DNA of 64,000 nt from Gp6-AA40 sp963742105 (GCA_963742105.1 CAVUKN010000004.1:434001-498000), one strand, 5' to 3'. Shown: positions 25,597 to 34,441, numbered from the stretch's first letter. Notes: generated by a model not told the origin, from the letters alone. Numbers and translations are program-made.

Positions 25597-26883
25597 CTAG
25601 TGAATGGTCTTGGTCTTCCGGTCCATGTAGTCCATCAGCACGTACTGACCGAGCGTGTACGGGGTGGTGAAGTAGGCCTTGCCACGGCAGATGGACGCCA
25701 CCCGCCGGACGAACGCGACCAGGTCGTGATCGCGGGCCAGCATGAAGGTGTTGATCATGATGCCGGCCTTGTTGCAGGCATTCACCTCCGCAAAGGTCTC
25801 GGCGACGATGAACGGGTCGAGGCCGAAGGCGTTCTTGTAGATCTGGCCGTCCGGCCGCGTGAGCGCCGACGGCTTGCCGTCGGTGATCATCACGATCTGG
25901 CGCATGTCCTTCTTCTCGCGCTCCAGGATGCGGCGTGACAGCCGCAGCCCCTCGCGCGTGTTCGTGTAGTACGGACCGACACGGACCCGCCCGAGCTGCT
26001 TCAGCGGGACCTCTTCCGCGGAATCGTGGAACAAGACCGCGTGCAATGAGTCCCCCGGATACTGCGTTCTGATCATGTGCGAGAGGGCCATCGCCACGCG
26101 CTTGGCCGGCGTGAAGCGGTCCTCGCCGTAGAGGATCATGCTGTGACTGCAATCGAGCATGATCACGGTCGCGCAGGAGCTCTGATACTCGCTCTGCGCC
26201 ACCATGAGGTCGGAATAGTCGACTTCGATCCCGTGGGCTCCGGGCTGCCGCGTGCGGGCTTCGGCATGCTCGCGCTGCACGGCGTTCAGGATCGTGGAGC
26301 TGGGATCGATGTTCATCGTGTCGCCGAATTCGTATGGCTTCGGCGCGGCGGCGGCCTCGACTCCGGTGCTGAGATGGCGCGTGTCGTGGCGCCCCGCACT
26401 GCTGCGGCCGATGGACCCGAGCAGGTCGCGCAAGGCGCGATAACCGAGGAAATCGAGCGCCTTGTCGGTGACCTCGAATTTCACCGGGCCGCTGTCTTCG
26501 CCGTGGCCGCCGCCGCTGCCGCGACGATGTTCGCGTTCGCCTTCAAGGTCCGGCGCCTGGGTGATGAACCCCTGGTCCATCATCTTCTGCATGATCTGCT
26601 GGATGAGCTCCTCCAGCTTGTTGCGGGCGCCCTCCTGATCGCCGTCGGCCGGCTCGCCGAGCAGCTGCTGCAGCGCCTCGTCGGACAGCATGCCCTCGCT
26701 GAACAGCGCCTCGAGGATCGCGTCGTGCAGCGCCTGCATCGTCCGGTCCTCCTCGCCGTCGGACGGATCCCACGGATTGTTGAACCCGCTCGACATCAGC
26801 AGGTCGGACAGCTTCGACACGAGATCCTCGAGGTCGATCTCGTCGAGCAGGTCGCCGGTGTATTTGGTGTAACGATACTTCAT
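25597..26883 (-). CDS. von Willebrand factor A domain protein, partner of the MoxR-type ATPase
   Basis: A 428-residue cytoplasmic protein. The C-terminal vWA domain has the MIDAS motif in MLDCSHSMILYG, an ITDGKPSALTR segment and late helices (AYFTTPYTLGQYVLMDY). The N-terminal 160 residues are acidic and helical (LVSKLSDLLMSSGFNNPWD, LEELIQQIMQKMMDQGF). With the MoxR-like gene 122 bp upstream it forms the well-known ATPase/vWA pair that resembles the magnesium-chelatase I/D arrangement. Such pairs remodel or insert cofactors into target proteins, but the target here is not identified. An array of 8-base units separates the two genes. Confidence 0.85.
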   Translation of the reverse strand: MKYRYTKYTGDLLDEIDLEDLVSKLSDLLMSSGFNNPWDPSDGEEDRTMQALHDAILEALFSEGMLSDEALQQLLGEPADGDQEGARNKLEELIQQIMQKMMDQGFITQAPDLEGEREHRRGSGGGHGEDSGPVKFEVTDKALDFLGYRALRDLLGSIGRSSAGRHDTRHLSTGVEAAAAPKPYEFGDTMNIDPSSTILNAVQREHAEARTRQPGAHGIEVDYSDLMVAQSEYQSSCATVIMLDCSHSMILYGEDRFTPAKRVAMALSHMIRTQYPGDSLHAVLFHDSAEEVPLKQLGRVRVGPYYTNTREGLRLSRRILEREKKDMRQIVMITDGKPSALTRPDGQIYKNAFGLDPFIVAETFAEVNACNKAGIMINTFMLARDHDLVAFVRRVASICRGKAYFTTPYTLGQYVLMDYMDRKTKTIH

Positions 26884-26884
26884 A

Positions 26885-27002
26885 GAATTTCCGAATCGAC
26901 GAATCTACGGATTGACGGACTGATTGAGAAATGCATCAACGAATGCTTCACTAGATTCGTCCATTCGCAAATTCGTCAATTCGTCAATTCGTCCATTCGT
27001 CA
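26885..27002. repeat. inverted pair of octamer arrays, unit ATTCGTCA, no cargo
   Basis: Left arm 26885-26916: degenerate units GAATTTCC, GAATCGAC, GAATCTAC, GGATTGAC. Right arm 26955-27002: ATTCGTCC, ATTCGCAA, ATTCGTCA, ATTCGTCA, ATTCGTCC, ATTCGTCA. TAGATTCGTC in the right arm is exactly the reverse complement of a stretch in the left arm. Only about 38 bases with no open frame lie between. The same unit flanks the four-helix-bundle gene at 60783-61367. Confidence 0.85.
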
Positions 27003-27005
27003 ATC

Positions 27006-28520
27006 TCAGTTGTAGTACTTCTTCTTCCCGCCGCTGGTGGGCATCCGCGGCTCGTCCTCGAAGCTGGCCTCGCGCGTCGGGCGCCGGACGACGGGTTCGC
27101 CGCCGTGGTAACCGCGGTCCTCGCTGCGACTGATCTTCTTCATCGCGTACAGCCCTTCGAGCACGAAGTCGATTCCCGACGCCAGCAGCGGCGGTGGGGC
27201 GTTCTTCGCCACGCCGGCCGCGTGGGCCAGATCGATCAGGCCCTGCACCTGTTTGGCGTGGGCGATGACGTCGTTGGCGCTGAGCGCATCACCGAGTTGC
27301 AGGCTGCCGCCGAGATCGAACCATTCAATGACCTGGCGGAGCTCGAGATGCGAGAGATAGCCGTCCGCCACGGTCGCGACCGCGGCCTTGATGAGTTCGC
27401 GGGCGACGGCTTCCGCGCCCTTCAGCTCACCCTCGTACTCCATCTCGAACTTGCCGGTGATCGAGGGCATGGCGGCGTAGATGTCGGTGACGCGGGGAAC
27501 GGCTGTCTCCTCGCCGGCCGTCAGCGCTCGGCGCTCCGCGTTGGAGACGACGTTCTCCATCGCCGAAATCGGCAGCCGCTGGCTCACGCCGGATCGCTTG
27601 TCGATGCGTCGATCCTGCCGGGCCTGGAACGCAATCTCTTCGACTACCTCGGCGACGAAATTCGGCACTTCCGTCCGCGGGCCGGCGCCATTCCGGGTGA
27701 GCCACGCCTCCTGGGCGGTGATCGCCATCGCCTCGGTGCGGCCGGCTGGATAGTGTGTGCGAATCTCCGATCCGATGCGGTCCTTGAGCGGGGTGATGAT
27801 CTTGCCGCGGGCGGTGTAATCCTCGGGATTGGCGGTGAACGCCATCAGGACGTCGAGCGGCAGGCGGACGGGATACCCCTTAATCTGCACGTCGCCTTCC
27901 TGGAGGATGTTGAAGAGGCCAACCTGGATCTTTCCGGCCAGGTCGGGCAGTTCGTTGATCGCAAAGATCCCGCGGTTTGCCCGCGGCAGCAGCCCATAGT
28001 GCATCGTGAGCTCGCTGGAGAGCTGCAGGCCGGCACGCGCCGCCTTGATCGGATCGATGTCGCCGACCATGTCGGCGATGGTCACGTCGGGCGTGGCGAG
28101 CTTCTCGACGTAGCGCGCGTCCCGTGCGAGCCAGGAAATCGGCGTGCCGTCTCCCTGCTCGGCGATCCGGGCCCGACACGCCGAGCAGATGGGCGCAAGC
28201 GGGTCATCGTTGATTTCGCATCCCGTCATCACCGGGATGGATTCGTCGAGCAACGTGACCAGCGCCCGCAGCAGCCGTGTCTTGGCCTGGCCGCGCAGGC
28301 CGAGCAGGATGAAATTGTGCTGCGACAGCAGCGCATTGACGACCTGCGGAATCACGGTGTCGTCGTAGCCGACGATGCCGGGGAAGAGCGGCTCGTTGCG
28401 GCGGAGTTTCTCGATGAGGTTCTCGCGAACCTCCTGGTGGACGCTTCGATGCGACACGCGGCCCGTGTCCACGGCACGTCGCAGGTCGCCAAGGGTGGAG
28501 ATCGCCGGAGGGTTCGACAT
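27006..28520 (-). CDS. MoxR/ChlI-type AAA+ ATPase
   Basis: A 504-residue AAA+ protein of the magnesium-chelatase clade. A P-loop variant GLRGQAKTRLL lies near residue 75, followed by an insertion with CSACRA, where two cysteines sit close together, and by GVFAINELPDLAGKIQ-like Walker B/sensor segments (GIFAINELPDLAGKIQVGLF) and FTANPEDYTARGKIITPLKD. The C-terminal 150 residues are helical with a basic tail ending GGKKKYYN. It is expected to hydrolyse ATP and work with the vWA protein encoded just downstream on the same strand. The upstream gene at 28633 is divergent, so the promoter lies in 28521-28632. Confidence 0.85.
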   Translation of the reverse strand: MSNPPAISTLGDLRRAVDTGRVSHRSVHQEVRENLIEKLRRNEPLFPGIVGYDDTVIPQVVNALLSQHNFILLGLRGQAKTRLLRALVTLLDESIPVMTGCEINDDPLAPICSACRARIAEQGDGTPISWLARDARYVEKLATPDVTIADMVGDIDPIKAARAGLQLSSELTMHYGLLPRANRGIFAINELPDLAGKIQVGLFNILQEGDVQIKGYPVRLPLDVLMAFTANPEDYTARGKIITPLKDRIGSEIRTHYPAGRTEAMAITAQEAWLTRNGAGPRTEVPNFVAEVVEEIAFQARQDRRIDKRSGVSQRLPISAMENVVSNAERRALTAGEETAVPRVTDIYAAMPSITGKFEMEYEGELKGAEAVARELIKAAVATVADGYLSHLELRQVIEWFDLGGSLQLGDALSANDVIAHAKQVQGLIDLAHAAGVAKNAPPPLLASGIDFVLEGLYAMKKISRSEDRGYHGGEPVVRRPTREASFEDEPRMPTSGGKKKYYN

Positions 28521-28632
28521 GGGATGATCCTAACCGCCTTCGCGTGAGCAATCTACGACGCGCTTCGCGTCGGCGCCTTGCCGGTGCGCGCGACGCGGCC
28601 CACGGAGCTCGGTGCACAATGCCGCAGGGGCG

Positions 28633-29433
28633 ATGACTGTCACGAAACCGTTCTTCCGCGCGGCGCGGCCGCAGGTGTTCGCGCATCGCGGAGGCTGCGC
28701 GCTGGGGCCCGAGAACACGCTGGCGGCGTTCGATCGTGGGATGGCCGCCGGTGCGGACGGCCTCGAGCTCGATGTTCGCCTCTCCGCTGATGGCGTCGTG
28801 GTGGTTCACCATGATGAGACGCTCGATCGGACGACCGACGGTGCGGGCCCGGTGGCGAGGCGAACCGCCGCCGAACTGGCAGCGGTCGACGCCGGTTATC
28901 GCTTCCAGCGCGATGGGCGGTTCGAGTTCCGTGGCCAGCACGTCGGTGTCCCGACGCTCCGTGAGGTGCTGCAGCGTTATCCCGACATCCCCATCATCAT
29001 CGAAATGAAGGTGAATTCGGCTGAAATGGGGGATGCCGTCGCGGCCGAGGTCCGCCGAGCCGATGCGGTCGACCGGGTATGCGCCGCTGGATTCGGAGCG
29101 CGTGCGGTCCGTGCCGCGCGTGCGGCGCTGCCTCACATGTCGTCGAGCGCTTGTGCGCCTGAAGTCCGCATGGCGTTGTATCGGTCGTGGATCAACTGGC
29201 CCGTCCGGCGCGTTGACTACGGCGGTTATCAGGTTCCCGAGGTCAGCGGCGGCCATCGCATCGTCTCGCAGCGCTTCGTGAAGCACGCGCACGCCGCCGG
29301 CCTGCGTGTGCAGGTCTGGACCGTGGACGACCGGGCCGACATGGATCGCTTGTTGAGTTGGGGCGTGGATGCGCTCATCAGCAACTGCCCGGACGTCGCT
29401 GTTGCCGCCAGGGACGCATGCCGCCGTGGTTGA
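28633..29433 (+). CDS. glycerophosphodiester phosphodiesterase
   Basis: A 266-residue enzyme starting at ATG 28633 (an in-frame GTG at 28612 is possible but lacks a better ribosome site). Family residues are visible: AHRGGCALGPENTLAAF (catalytic histidine, R and E), GLELDVRLSADGVVVVHHDE (metal E/D and second histidine), and IPIIIEMK. The C-terminal block VQVWTVDDRADMDRLLSWGV matches the last strand and helix. It hydrolyses glycerophosphodiesters to glycerol-3-phosphate and an alcohol. There is no signal peptide, so cytoplasmic action in phospholipid turnover is likely. Confidence 0.9.
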   Translation: MTVTKPFFRAARPQVFAHRGGCALGPENTLAAFDRGMAAGADGLELDVRLSADGVVVVHHDETLDRTTDGAGPVARRTAAELAAVDAGYRFQRDGRFEFRGQHVGVPTLREVLQRYPDIPIIIEMKVNSAEMGDAVAAEVRRADAVDRVCAAGFGARAVRAARAALPHMSSSACAPEVRMALYRSWINWPVRRVDYGGYQVPEVSGGHRIVSQRFVKHAHAAGLRVQVWTVDDRADMDRLLSWGVDALISNCPDVAVAARDACRRG

Positions 29434-29483
29434 GGCGGGTTATCATTGAGTCGTCGTCCTGCCACACCTAGAAGGAGTGCGCA

Positions 29484-29918
29484 ATGCGCCGTTTTCTCTC
29501 GTTGGTGCTGACGTTTGCTCTCGCCGGAGCCGCGGTGGTGACCGCTGAAAAGGCGAAGACCCCCCAGGACATGGACGTGGCCATGAAAAAGGTCGGCAAG
29601 ACGCAGCAGGATCTGAACAAGGCGATCAACGCGATGGCGTATGCCGACGCCAAGAAGCAGGTCGACATCATGAAGACCACGCTGACGGACGCGGAGAACT
29701 TCTGGGTGGTGAACAAGAAGATGGACGCGCAGCAGTTCAGCAAGGACGTGATCGCGAAGCTCGACGCGCTCGACAAGGCGCTGACCGAGAAGACCCCCGA
29801 CCAGGCGAAGGCGACCGCCGCCTACAAAGAAGCCACGGCTGCGTGCAACAGTTGCCACAAGGTGTACCGCGGCGTCGACGCGAACAGCCAGTTCATCATC
29901 AAGCCCGGCTCCATCTAA
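29484..29918 (+). CDS. cytochrome c'-like periplasmic haem protein
   Basis: A 144-residue protein with a signal peptide (MRRFLSLVLTFALAGAAVVTA) and GAAGGAG ribosome site upstream. The mature part is a four-helix arrangement rich in K, D and A, and the single haem motif CNSCH is near the C-terminus (about residue 124), the layout of cytochrome c' and cytochrome b562-like folds. By family it would bind haem c in the periplasm and may carry electrons or bind gases such as NO. The sixth-ligand situation cannot be told from sequence. The repeat field starts just after the stop. Confidence 0.8.
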   Translation: MRRFLSLVLTFALAGAAVVTAEKAKTPQDMDVAMKKVGKTQQDLNKAINAMAYADAKKQVDIMKTTLTDAENFWVVNKKMDAQQFSKDVIAKLDALDKALTEKTPDQAKATAAYKEATAACNSCHKVYRGVDANSQFIIKPGSI

Positions 29919-29931
29919 GCGTCCAGTCGCA

Positions 29932-30205
29932 GGTGCGAGTCCGAACTGAGGCTCCCTCGGTGCGATTCGACTGACGCTCGCGGGTGCGAGTCGGACTGAC
30001 GCGCGCTGGTGCGAGTCGCACTGACGGTGGTTGGTGCGAGTGGGACTCACGCTCGTCGGTGCGACGGACCTTGCGCTTGCTGGTGCGAGTCTGAACTGAC
30101 GCTCGCGGGTGCGAGTCGGACTGACGATGGCTGGTGCGATCGAACTGATGGTGGTTGGTGCGAGTGGGACTCACGCTCGTCGGTGCGAACGACTCGCACC
30201 CGAAC
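29932..30205 (+). repeat. degenerate tandem array, 24-27 bp unit with core GGTGCGA
   Basis: About eleven units, each starting GGTGCGA and usually followed by GTCGGACTGACGCTCG-like sequence. Unit length wobbles between 24 and 27 bases. The array begins a few bases after the cytochrome c'-like stop. Its core is the reverse complement of the TCGCACC core of the array at 30502, so the two form an inverted pair around the transposase remnant. Confidence 0.85.
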
Positions 30206-30224
30206 TCATCGGTCGCGCGTCTTC

Positions 30225-30448
30225 TCGCTCGTGGCCGTTGCGCTGATTGGTCGTGTCCGCCGGCTTGGTCCCACCTGGCGGATAGCCGAGATGGTGGTCA
30301 GCCCCCGCGGAGCATCCGCCCTGCAGGGCCTTCTTGAATTGGCGGGTGATGACGTCCGCCTCCGCCTGCGTCATCACACGGCGGGGCCGGCGACCTGATC
30401 CAGGACCTCCTCAGGGAAGTCCGACGTGCACTTACCGGTCCGCGGCAT
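30225..30448 (-). mobile_element. remnant of an IS256-family transposase N-terminus
   Basis: Reading the minus strand from ATG 30448 gives MPRTGKCTSDFPEEVLDQVA and stops after 24 codons. A two-base shift then continues with MTQAEADVITRQFKKAL, and later HHLGYPPGGTKPADTTNQRNG. PEEVLD, QFKKAL, HLGY and NxRNG are consecutive N-terminal marks of IS256-family transposases; the segment between KAL and HHLGY reads in mixed frames. The catalytic DDE domain is absent: homology ends where the GGTGCGA array starts. No terminal inverted repeats are seen. Confidence 0.7.
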
Positions 30449-30501
30449 TGCTACTCCTCAGGCTATGCCCCACACACAAAATTCCTGACCCCCTCGTCCG
30501 T

Positions 30502-30779
30502 CATCGCACCATTCCCTCCCACCAACGCCATTCCCGCCTCGCACCTTTCCCGGTCGCACTCGCACCAGCAAGAATCCCGTCGCGCACCAGCCGCGATCGC
30601 CCTCGCACCCGCGAGAATCGGTCATCGCACCACCTGCTGTCGCCCTCGCACCCGCGAGAATCTGTCATCGCACCATCGAGACTCCCGCCTCGCACCATCC
30701 GCTGTCGCATTCGCACCAGCAAGATTCGGGCATCGCACCTTCTGCAGCGATCGCCCTCGCACCATCGAGTGTCCCGCAC
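30502..30779 (-). repeat. degenerate tandem array, 20-24 bp unit with core TCGCACC
   Basis: About eleven units of 20-24 bases, each with TCGCACC followed by a variable part such as AGCAAGAATC or CGCGAGAATC. Core orientation is opposite to the array at 29932. It ends two bases before the uracil-DNA glycosylase stop. The open frames through it are repeat artefacts. Confidence 0.85.
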
Positions 30780-30781
30780 CG

Positions 30782-31510
30782 TTATCGCAGCCGCGCTCGC
30801 GCCTTCCTGAACACGGCCGCCATCATCGTCTTTGTCAGCACCCCCGTGTTCGTGTTCTGCCGGCTCGGGTGGTAACAGCCGATCAGCACGTCGGGCAGCG
30901 ACGTGTCGCCGACGTCTACGCGGATCACGGCGCCGTGTGCGAACTGCGGCTTCGGCGACGCGGCGACCCCGCGGCGCTTCAGCACCTGCAGCCACGCGTC
31001 GAAGCCGATCCTGCCGAGCGCGACCACCACGCGAAGATTTGGCAGTTGGTCGAGCTCCGCATCCAGATGGTCGAGGCAGCGCGTGATTTCTTCCGGCAAC
31101 GGCTTGTTGTCGGGCGGGGCGCAACGGACGGCCGCGACGATGTACGCGTCGTGTAACGACAGCCCGTCGTCGACGTGCCGCGAGGTGCCGAGGCTGGCGA
31201 AGCCGGTTTGATGGAGAGCGGCCATCAGAAAATCACCGGAGCCGCCGATGCCGTCGCCGGTGAAGACGCGCCCCGTGCGATTGGCGCCGTGTGCCGCCGG
31301 CGCCAGGCCGACGATCAGCAGGCGCGCAGCCGCATCTCCGAAGCCGGGCACCGGACGTCCCCAGTACGTTTCGTCGCGGTAGGCGCGCTTCTTCTCCCGT
31401 GCGACGCGACGGCAATACTCGCGCAGGCGAGGACACCGCTCGCATGACACGATTGCATGGTGAACATCAGCTAGTTGCGTGGGGAGATCAGGGCGCAAAA
31501 CCGGTTTCAT
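30782..31510 (-). CDS. type-5 uracil-DNA glycosylase (UDGb-like)
   Basis: A 242-residue DNA repair enzyme. The N-terminal cysteines (SCERCPRLREYC) fit the 4Fe-4S cluster of family 4/5 glycosylases. Motif 1 is GLAPAAHGANRTGRVFTGD, where the position of the catalytic Asp in other families is replaced by alanine, as is typical for UDGb. Motif 2 is CYHPSRQNTNTG near the C-terminus. Members excise uracil and some deaminated purines from DNA. Length is normal. It is transcribed away from the pyruvate dehydrogenase operon with a 168-base shared promoter region. Confidence 0.9.
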   Translation of the reverse strand: MKPVLRPDLPTQLADVHHAIVSCERCPRLREYCRRVAREKKRAYRDETYWGRPVPGFGDAAARLLIVGLAPAAHGANRTGRVFTGDGIGGSGDFLMAALHQTGFASLGTSRHVDDGLSLHDAYIVAAVRCAPPDNKPLPEEITRCLDHLDAELDQLPNLRVVVALGRIGFDAWLQVLKRRGVAASPKPQFAHGAVIRVDVGDTSLPDVLIGCYHPSRQNTNTGVLTKTMMAAVFRKARARLR

Positions 31511-31678
31511 CAGAGGCGCGACGAATACTAGAATAACGAGTTGTTACCAGCTCGAAGATCGTGGACCTAATAACCTCGTATCCGCCGGGTGCCACTTTCG
31601 CGCTCGAGGCGCCACGGTGCCCAGGCCGGCTCGCCTGCTATCGCGCGTCGCGCGACCGCGGGCCCATGTAGAGGATTC

Positions 31679-34429
31679 ATGCGCAACACAGCACCAAAGG
31701 ACGCGGCCGAGATCGAAGCCCTCGAAACGCGGGAGTGGCTCGACTCGCTCGACTATGTGCTGCAGTCTGGCGGTCCCGCCCGCGTCGGCCGCCTGCTGCG
31801 CGAACTCGGCGATCACGCCCGTCGGCAGGGAGTCAAACAGCCGTTCACGGCCAACACTCCATACATCAATACGATCCGGCCGTCCGAGCAGCCGCCGTTC
31901 CCCGGCAGCCGTGAGATCGAACGCCGCATCAAGAGCCTGGTCCGCTGGAACGCGCTGGCCATGGTCGTCAAGGCGAACAAGGCGGAAGACGGGATCGGCG
32001 GTCACATCTCGACGTTCGCCTCGTCAGCCACCTTGTACGAAGTCGGCTTCAACCACTTCTTCAAGGGCAAGGGCGACGAGAACGACGGCGACATCATCTA
32101 TTTCCAGGGCCACGCCGCACCCGGCATCTATGCGCGGGCCTTCCTCGAAGGGCGCCTCAGCGCGGAACAGCTGACCAACTTCCGTCGCGAGCTGAAGGAG
32201 GGCGGCGGCCTGTCGTCGTACCCGCACCCGTGGCTGATGCCCGACTTCTGGGAATTTCCGACGGTCTCGATGGGCATCGGACCGCTGACCGCCATCTACC
32301 AGGCGCGGTTCATGCGGTACCTCGAAGATCGCGGCCTGAAGAAGCGATCCGACTCCAAGGTGTGGGCGTTCCTGGGTGACGGCGAGACGGATGAACCCGA
32401 GTCGCTGGGCGCCATCACGCTGGCGTCGCGCGAGAAGCTCGACAACCTGATCTTCGTCATCAACTGCAACCTGCAGCGCCTCGACGGTCCGGTGCGCGGC
32501 AACGGCCAGATCATTCAGGAACTCGAAGGCGTGTTCCGCGGCGCCGGCTGGAACGTGATCAAGCTGATCTGGGGTGGCGAGTGGGACGCGCTGCTCGAGA
32601 AGGACAGCGACGGCCTGCTCGTGAAACGCATGGGCGAAGTCGTCGACGGCGAGTACCAGAAATATGCCGTCGAATCAGGCGACTACGTTCGCAAGCACTT
32701 CTGGGGCAAGTATCCGCAGCTGCTGGATCTGGTCAAGCATCTTTCCGACGAAGAGCTGAAGAAACTCACGCTCGGCGGGCACGATCCGGTCAAGGTATAC
32801 GCTGCCTACAAGGCCGCGGTCGAACATACCAGCCAGCCCACGGTCATCCTGGCCCGCACCATCAAGGGATACGGCATCGGCGAAGCCGGCGAAGGCAAGA
32901 ACATCACCCACCAGCAGAAGAAACTGAACGAAGAAGAACTGAAGGCCTTCCGCACCCGGTTCGGTATTCCGATCGGCGACGACGAAGTGGTGAAAGCTCC
33001 GTTCTATCGCCCGTCGGACAACAGCCCCGAAGTCAGTTATCTGATCGAACGGCGCAAACAGCTCGGTGGTTTCGTTCCCGCCCGCAGGCCGCAGGCAGAA
33101 CCGCTCAAGCTCGACACCCTCCCGGACGCGTTCACCTCATTCCACAAAGGCAGCGAAGGTCGCAAGGCATCGACGACGATGGCGTTCGTGCAGATGCTGA
33201 CGCGACTGCTCAAGGATCCGGAGATCGGGCAGCTCGTGGTCCCGATCGTACCGGACGAGGCGCGCACCTTCGGCATGGAGGCGCTGTTCCGTCAGGTCGG
33301 CATCTACTCGCACGTCGGTCAGCTCTACGAGCCGGTCGACATGGATGTCCTGCTGTACTACAAGGAGGCGAAGGAAGGGCAGATCCTCGAAGAGGGGATC
33401 ACCGAGGCCGGTTCGATCTCGTCGTTCATCGCCGCCGGCAGCGCCTACTCGACACACGGCATCAACACGATCCCGTTCTTCATCTACTACTCGATGTTCG
33501 GGATGCAGCGCGTCGGTGACTTCGTGTGGGCCGCCGCTGATACCCGCACCCGTGGCTTCCTGCTCGGCGGCACCGCCGGCCGCACGACGCTGTCGGGCGA
33601 GGGACTGCAGCACCAGGACGGCCATAGCCACCTGCTCGCGTTGGCAGTTCCCAACCTCAAGTCCTACGACCCGGCATTCGCGTTCGAACTCGCGGTGATC
33701 ATCGAGGACGGCATCAAGCGGATGTACAAGGACGGCGAGAGCCTGTTCTACTACCTGACCGTGATGAACGAGCCCTACGAGCAGCTGCCGATGCCGGACG
33801 GCTCGGACGTGCGCGACGGCATCCTGAAGGGGATGTACAAGTTCCGCGGCGCTCAAGACACGAAGGGGGCAGGGGAGAAGGGGGCAGGGGACAGCGCGAA
33901 GGGGGCAGGGGGCAGGGGGCAGGGAAAGGCCAAGCCCAGGGCGCAGCTGCTCGGCAGCGGCGCGATCCTGAACGAAGTGCTGGCCGCGCAGAAGGTCCTG
34001 GCCGAGCAGTACGACGTGGCCGCCGACGTCTGGAGCGTCACCAGTTACCCCGAGCTGTATCGCGACGGTCACGCGGTGGAGCGGTGGAACCGGTTGCACC
34101 CTGCGGAAACACCGCGAGTGCCTCACGTCACCGCATGTCTCGGCGACACCGAGGGCGTGATCGTGGCGGCGTCCGACTACGTCAAGCTGCTGCCGAACGG
34201 GATCGATCGCTGGACCCCACGACCGGTCGTCGCGCTGGGTACCGACGGCTTCGGCCGCAGCGAAGGTCGCTCGTCGCTGCGGGACTTCTTCGAAGTGGAT
34301 ACCAAGCACATCGTCGCCGCCACGCTGAGCGAGTTGGCGCGCGAGGGCAAGATCGAGGCGTCGATCGCGAAGAAGGCGATTGTGGACCTGGGGATCAATC
34401 CAGAGAAGCCGAATCCAGCGATCTCGTAG
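31679..34429 (+). CDS. aceE: pyruvate dehydrogenase E1, homodimeric type
   Basis: About 916 residues from ATG 31679 (AGAGGATTC upstream); longer frames would run into the promoter region. The thiamine-diphosphate site is GDGETDEPESLGAIT (about residue 233) ending at NCN. PFFIYYSMFGMQRVGD and LSGEGLQHQDGHSHLLA are conserved E1 segments. It decarboxylates pyruvate and passes the acetyl group to lipoyl-E2. At about residues 727-752 the G-rich heptamer repeat adds the unusual segment DTKGAGEKGAGDSAKGAGG, in a loop just before the conserved QLLGSGAILNEV, where the E. coli protein has only a short linker. aceF and lpdA follow in the same direction, so the three form the PDH operon. Confidence 0.95.
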   Translation: MRNTAPKDAAEIEALETREWLDSLDYVLQSGGPARVGRLLRELGDHARRQGVKQPFTANTPYINTIRPSEQPPFPGSREIERRIKSLVRWNALAMVVKANKAEDGIGGHISTFASSATLYEVGFNHFFKGKGDENDGDIIYFQGHAAPGIYARAFLEGRLSAEQLTNFRRELKEGGGLSSYPHPWLMPDFWEFPTVSMGIGPLTAIYQARFMRYLEDRGLKKRSDSKVWAFLGDGETDEPESLGAITLASREKLDNLIFVINCNLQRLDGPVRGNGQIIQELEGVFRGAGWNVIKLIWGGEWDALLEKDSDGLLVKRMGEVVDGEYQKYAVESGDYVRKHFWGKYPQLLDLVKHLSDEELKKLTLGGHDPVKVYAAYKAAVEHTSQPTVILARTIKGYGIGEAGEGKNITHQQKKLNEEELKAFRTRFGIPIGDDEVVKAPFYRPSDNSPEVSYLIERRKQLGGFVPARRPQAEPLKLDTLPDAFTSFHKGSEGRKASTTMAFVQMLTRLLKDPEIGQLVVPIVPDEARTFGMEALFRQVGIYSHVGQLYEPVDMDVLLYYKEAKEGQILEEGITEAGSISSFIAAGSAYSTHGINTIPFFIYYSMFGMQRVGDFVWAAADTRTRGFLLGGTAGRTTLSGEGLQHQDGHSHLLALAVPNLKSYDPAFAFELAVIIEDGIKRMYKDGESLFYYLTVMNEPYEQLPMPDGSDVRDGILKGMYKFRGAQDTKGAGEKGAGDSAKGAGGRGQGKAKPRAQLLGSGAILNEVLAAQKVLAEQYDVAADVWSVTSYPELYRDGHAVERWNRLHPAETPRVPHVTACLGDTEGVIVAASDYVKLLPNGIDRWTPRPVVALGTDGFGRSEGRSSLRDFFEVDTKHIVAATLSELAREGKIEASIAKKAIVDLGINPEKPNPAIS
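33864..33925 (+). repeat. in-frame G-rich heptamer repeat (AGGGGGC) inside aceE
   Basis: AGGGGGC units occur five times, three in perfect tandem near the end, the others separated by AGGGGAGA and AGGGGACAGCGCGA. The insertion keeps the reading frame of aceE. The G runs could form a four-stranded structure on the coding strand. Confidence 0.8.
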
Positions 34430-34441
34430 CATTCAAAAGTG

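Noticed and set aside
27105..28547. 480-codon open frame on the + strand
   Set aside because: Antisense to the MoxR-type ATPase gene, no recognisable domain, and typical of shadow frames in high-GC DNA.
29932..30779. CRISPR array
   Set aside because: Unit lengths vary from 20 to 27 bases, the conserved part is only 7 bases, no unique spacers of constant length, no cas genes.
30334..30810. 158-codon open frame across the TCGCACC array
   Set aside because: Translation is repeat-derived (Arg/Pro/Ser), no ribosome site.
33137..34432. 431-codon open frame on the - strand
   Set aside because: Antisense to aceE with no domain or ribosome site.
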